Shown: in pieces, positions 20,578 through 20,707 of the stretch | How the letters are laid out: each line of letters begins with the position of its first letter | Position numbering within the stretch: position 1 is the first letter of the stretch | Source: Clostridiales bacterium | GTDB taxonomy: Bacteria; Bacillota; Clostridia; Oscillospirales; Oscillospiraceae | Direction of reading: 5' to 3' | Length of the DNA stretch: 20,707 nucleotides | Assembly: GCA_004555705.1 (NCBI GenBank) | Contig: SFHI01000053.1 | Span: forward strand, 1 to 20,707 | Notes under the pieces: model-generated | The model's input: the letters and a program-made list of their open reading frames with translations, nothing else | Told to the model about the DNA's origin: nothing | Databases searched by the model: none | Program-made: the position numbers and the translations under genes

Positions 20578-20707
20578 GACAAATTGGTGTTTGTGAGGAT
20601 GACGGAACGCAATACCTTCCCCCGGGGGGAAGGTGCCCCGAAGGGGCGGATGAGGAATGGCGAAACCTGAAATTTTCCGCAGCGGTTGGAATTACGGTAC
20701 AACATTT
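20578..20707. repeat. Start of a further intergenic repeat, continuing past the window
   Basis: GACAAATTGGTGTTTG (20578-20593) is a forward end motif. It is followed by the palindrome ACCTTCCCC-CGG-GGGGAAGGT (20614-20634) and the hairpin GCCCCGAAGGGGC (20635-20647), then GGATGAGG. Its other end lies outside the window. No gene is visible up to the window end. Confidence 0.7.

Noticed and set aside
1..20707. CRISPR array, tRNA, rRNA or transposase gene
   Set aside because: The direct and inverted repeats do not have regular repeat-spacer spacing, no cas, tRNA or rRNA sequence was recognised, and no open frame resembles a transposase or integrase.

Overview
The window looks like chromosomal DNA from a GC-rich anaerobic gut member of the Clostridia, most likely Oscillospiraceae-like. 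This is inferred from the gene families (BMP-type nucleoside ABC transporter, DUF2284, DUF3786, CapA-like protein, Fe-S hydro-lyase with a dicarboxylate carrier), the strong AGGAGG-type ribosome binding sites, and the many palindromic intergenic repeats. I see no rRNA, tRNA, CRISPR array, phage gene or transposase. The repeats are non-coding.

Layout. (1) 124-3007, minus strand: a MarR regulator and a MATE exporter joined by an ATGA overlap behind a consensus promoter covered by inverted repeats, then a low-molecular-weight tyrosine phosphatase and a Cys-rich DUF2284 protein, also joined by an ATGA overlap. (2) 3127-9040: a probable catabolic locus. The minus-strand genes are a DUF6282 metal-dependent hydrolase, an SLC13/MatC-like carboxylate carrier and an aconitase-family hydro-lyase, read divergently from a LysR regulator. 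The divergent promoter region has a symmetric T-N11-A LysR box about 65 bp upstream of the hydrolase start point. (3) 9537-15070, plus strand: a BMP-family nucleoside ABC importer (lipoprotein, double ATPase, two permeases) behind a leader of about 350 nt and ending in a strong terminator. (4) 15481-19433, minus strand: xanthine phosphoribosyltransferase, a membrane-anchored CapA-like phosphoesterase and alanine racemase. (5) 19692-20458, plus strand: a DUF3786 protein, then a small RNA candidate with its own consensus promoter and terminator.

The importer and xpt fit together as purine nucleoside/base uptake and salvage. The hydrolase, carrier and hydro-lyase fit together as uptake and breakdown of a di- or tricarboxylate whose identity cannot be read from sequence.

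The most unusual feature is the intergenic DNA. A motif close to GAYAAATTGKTGTTTG occurs 15 times, and 14 of these lie in strict order as inward-facing pairs or as ends cut by the window; six complete pairs (138-346 bp) enclose unrelated cores. The cores include a long TGTCATTGCGA palindrome, a GGGCGG/CCGCCC palindrome, and ATTGACA heptad arrays carrying a nested MITE with 8-bp target duplications. The elements sit inside operons and next to start and stop codons.
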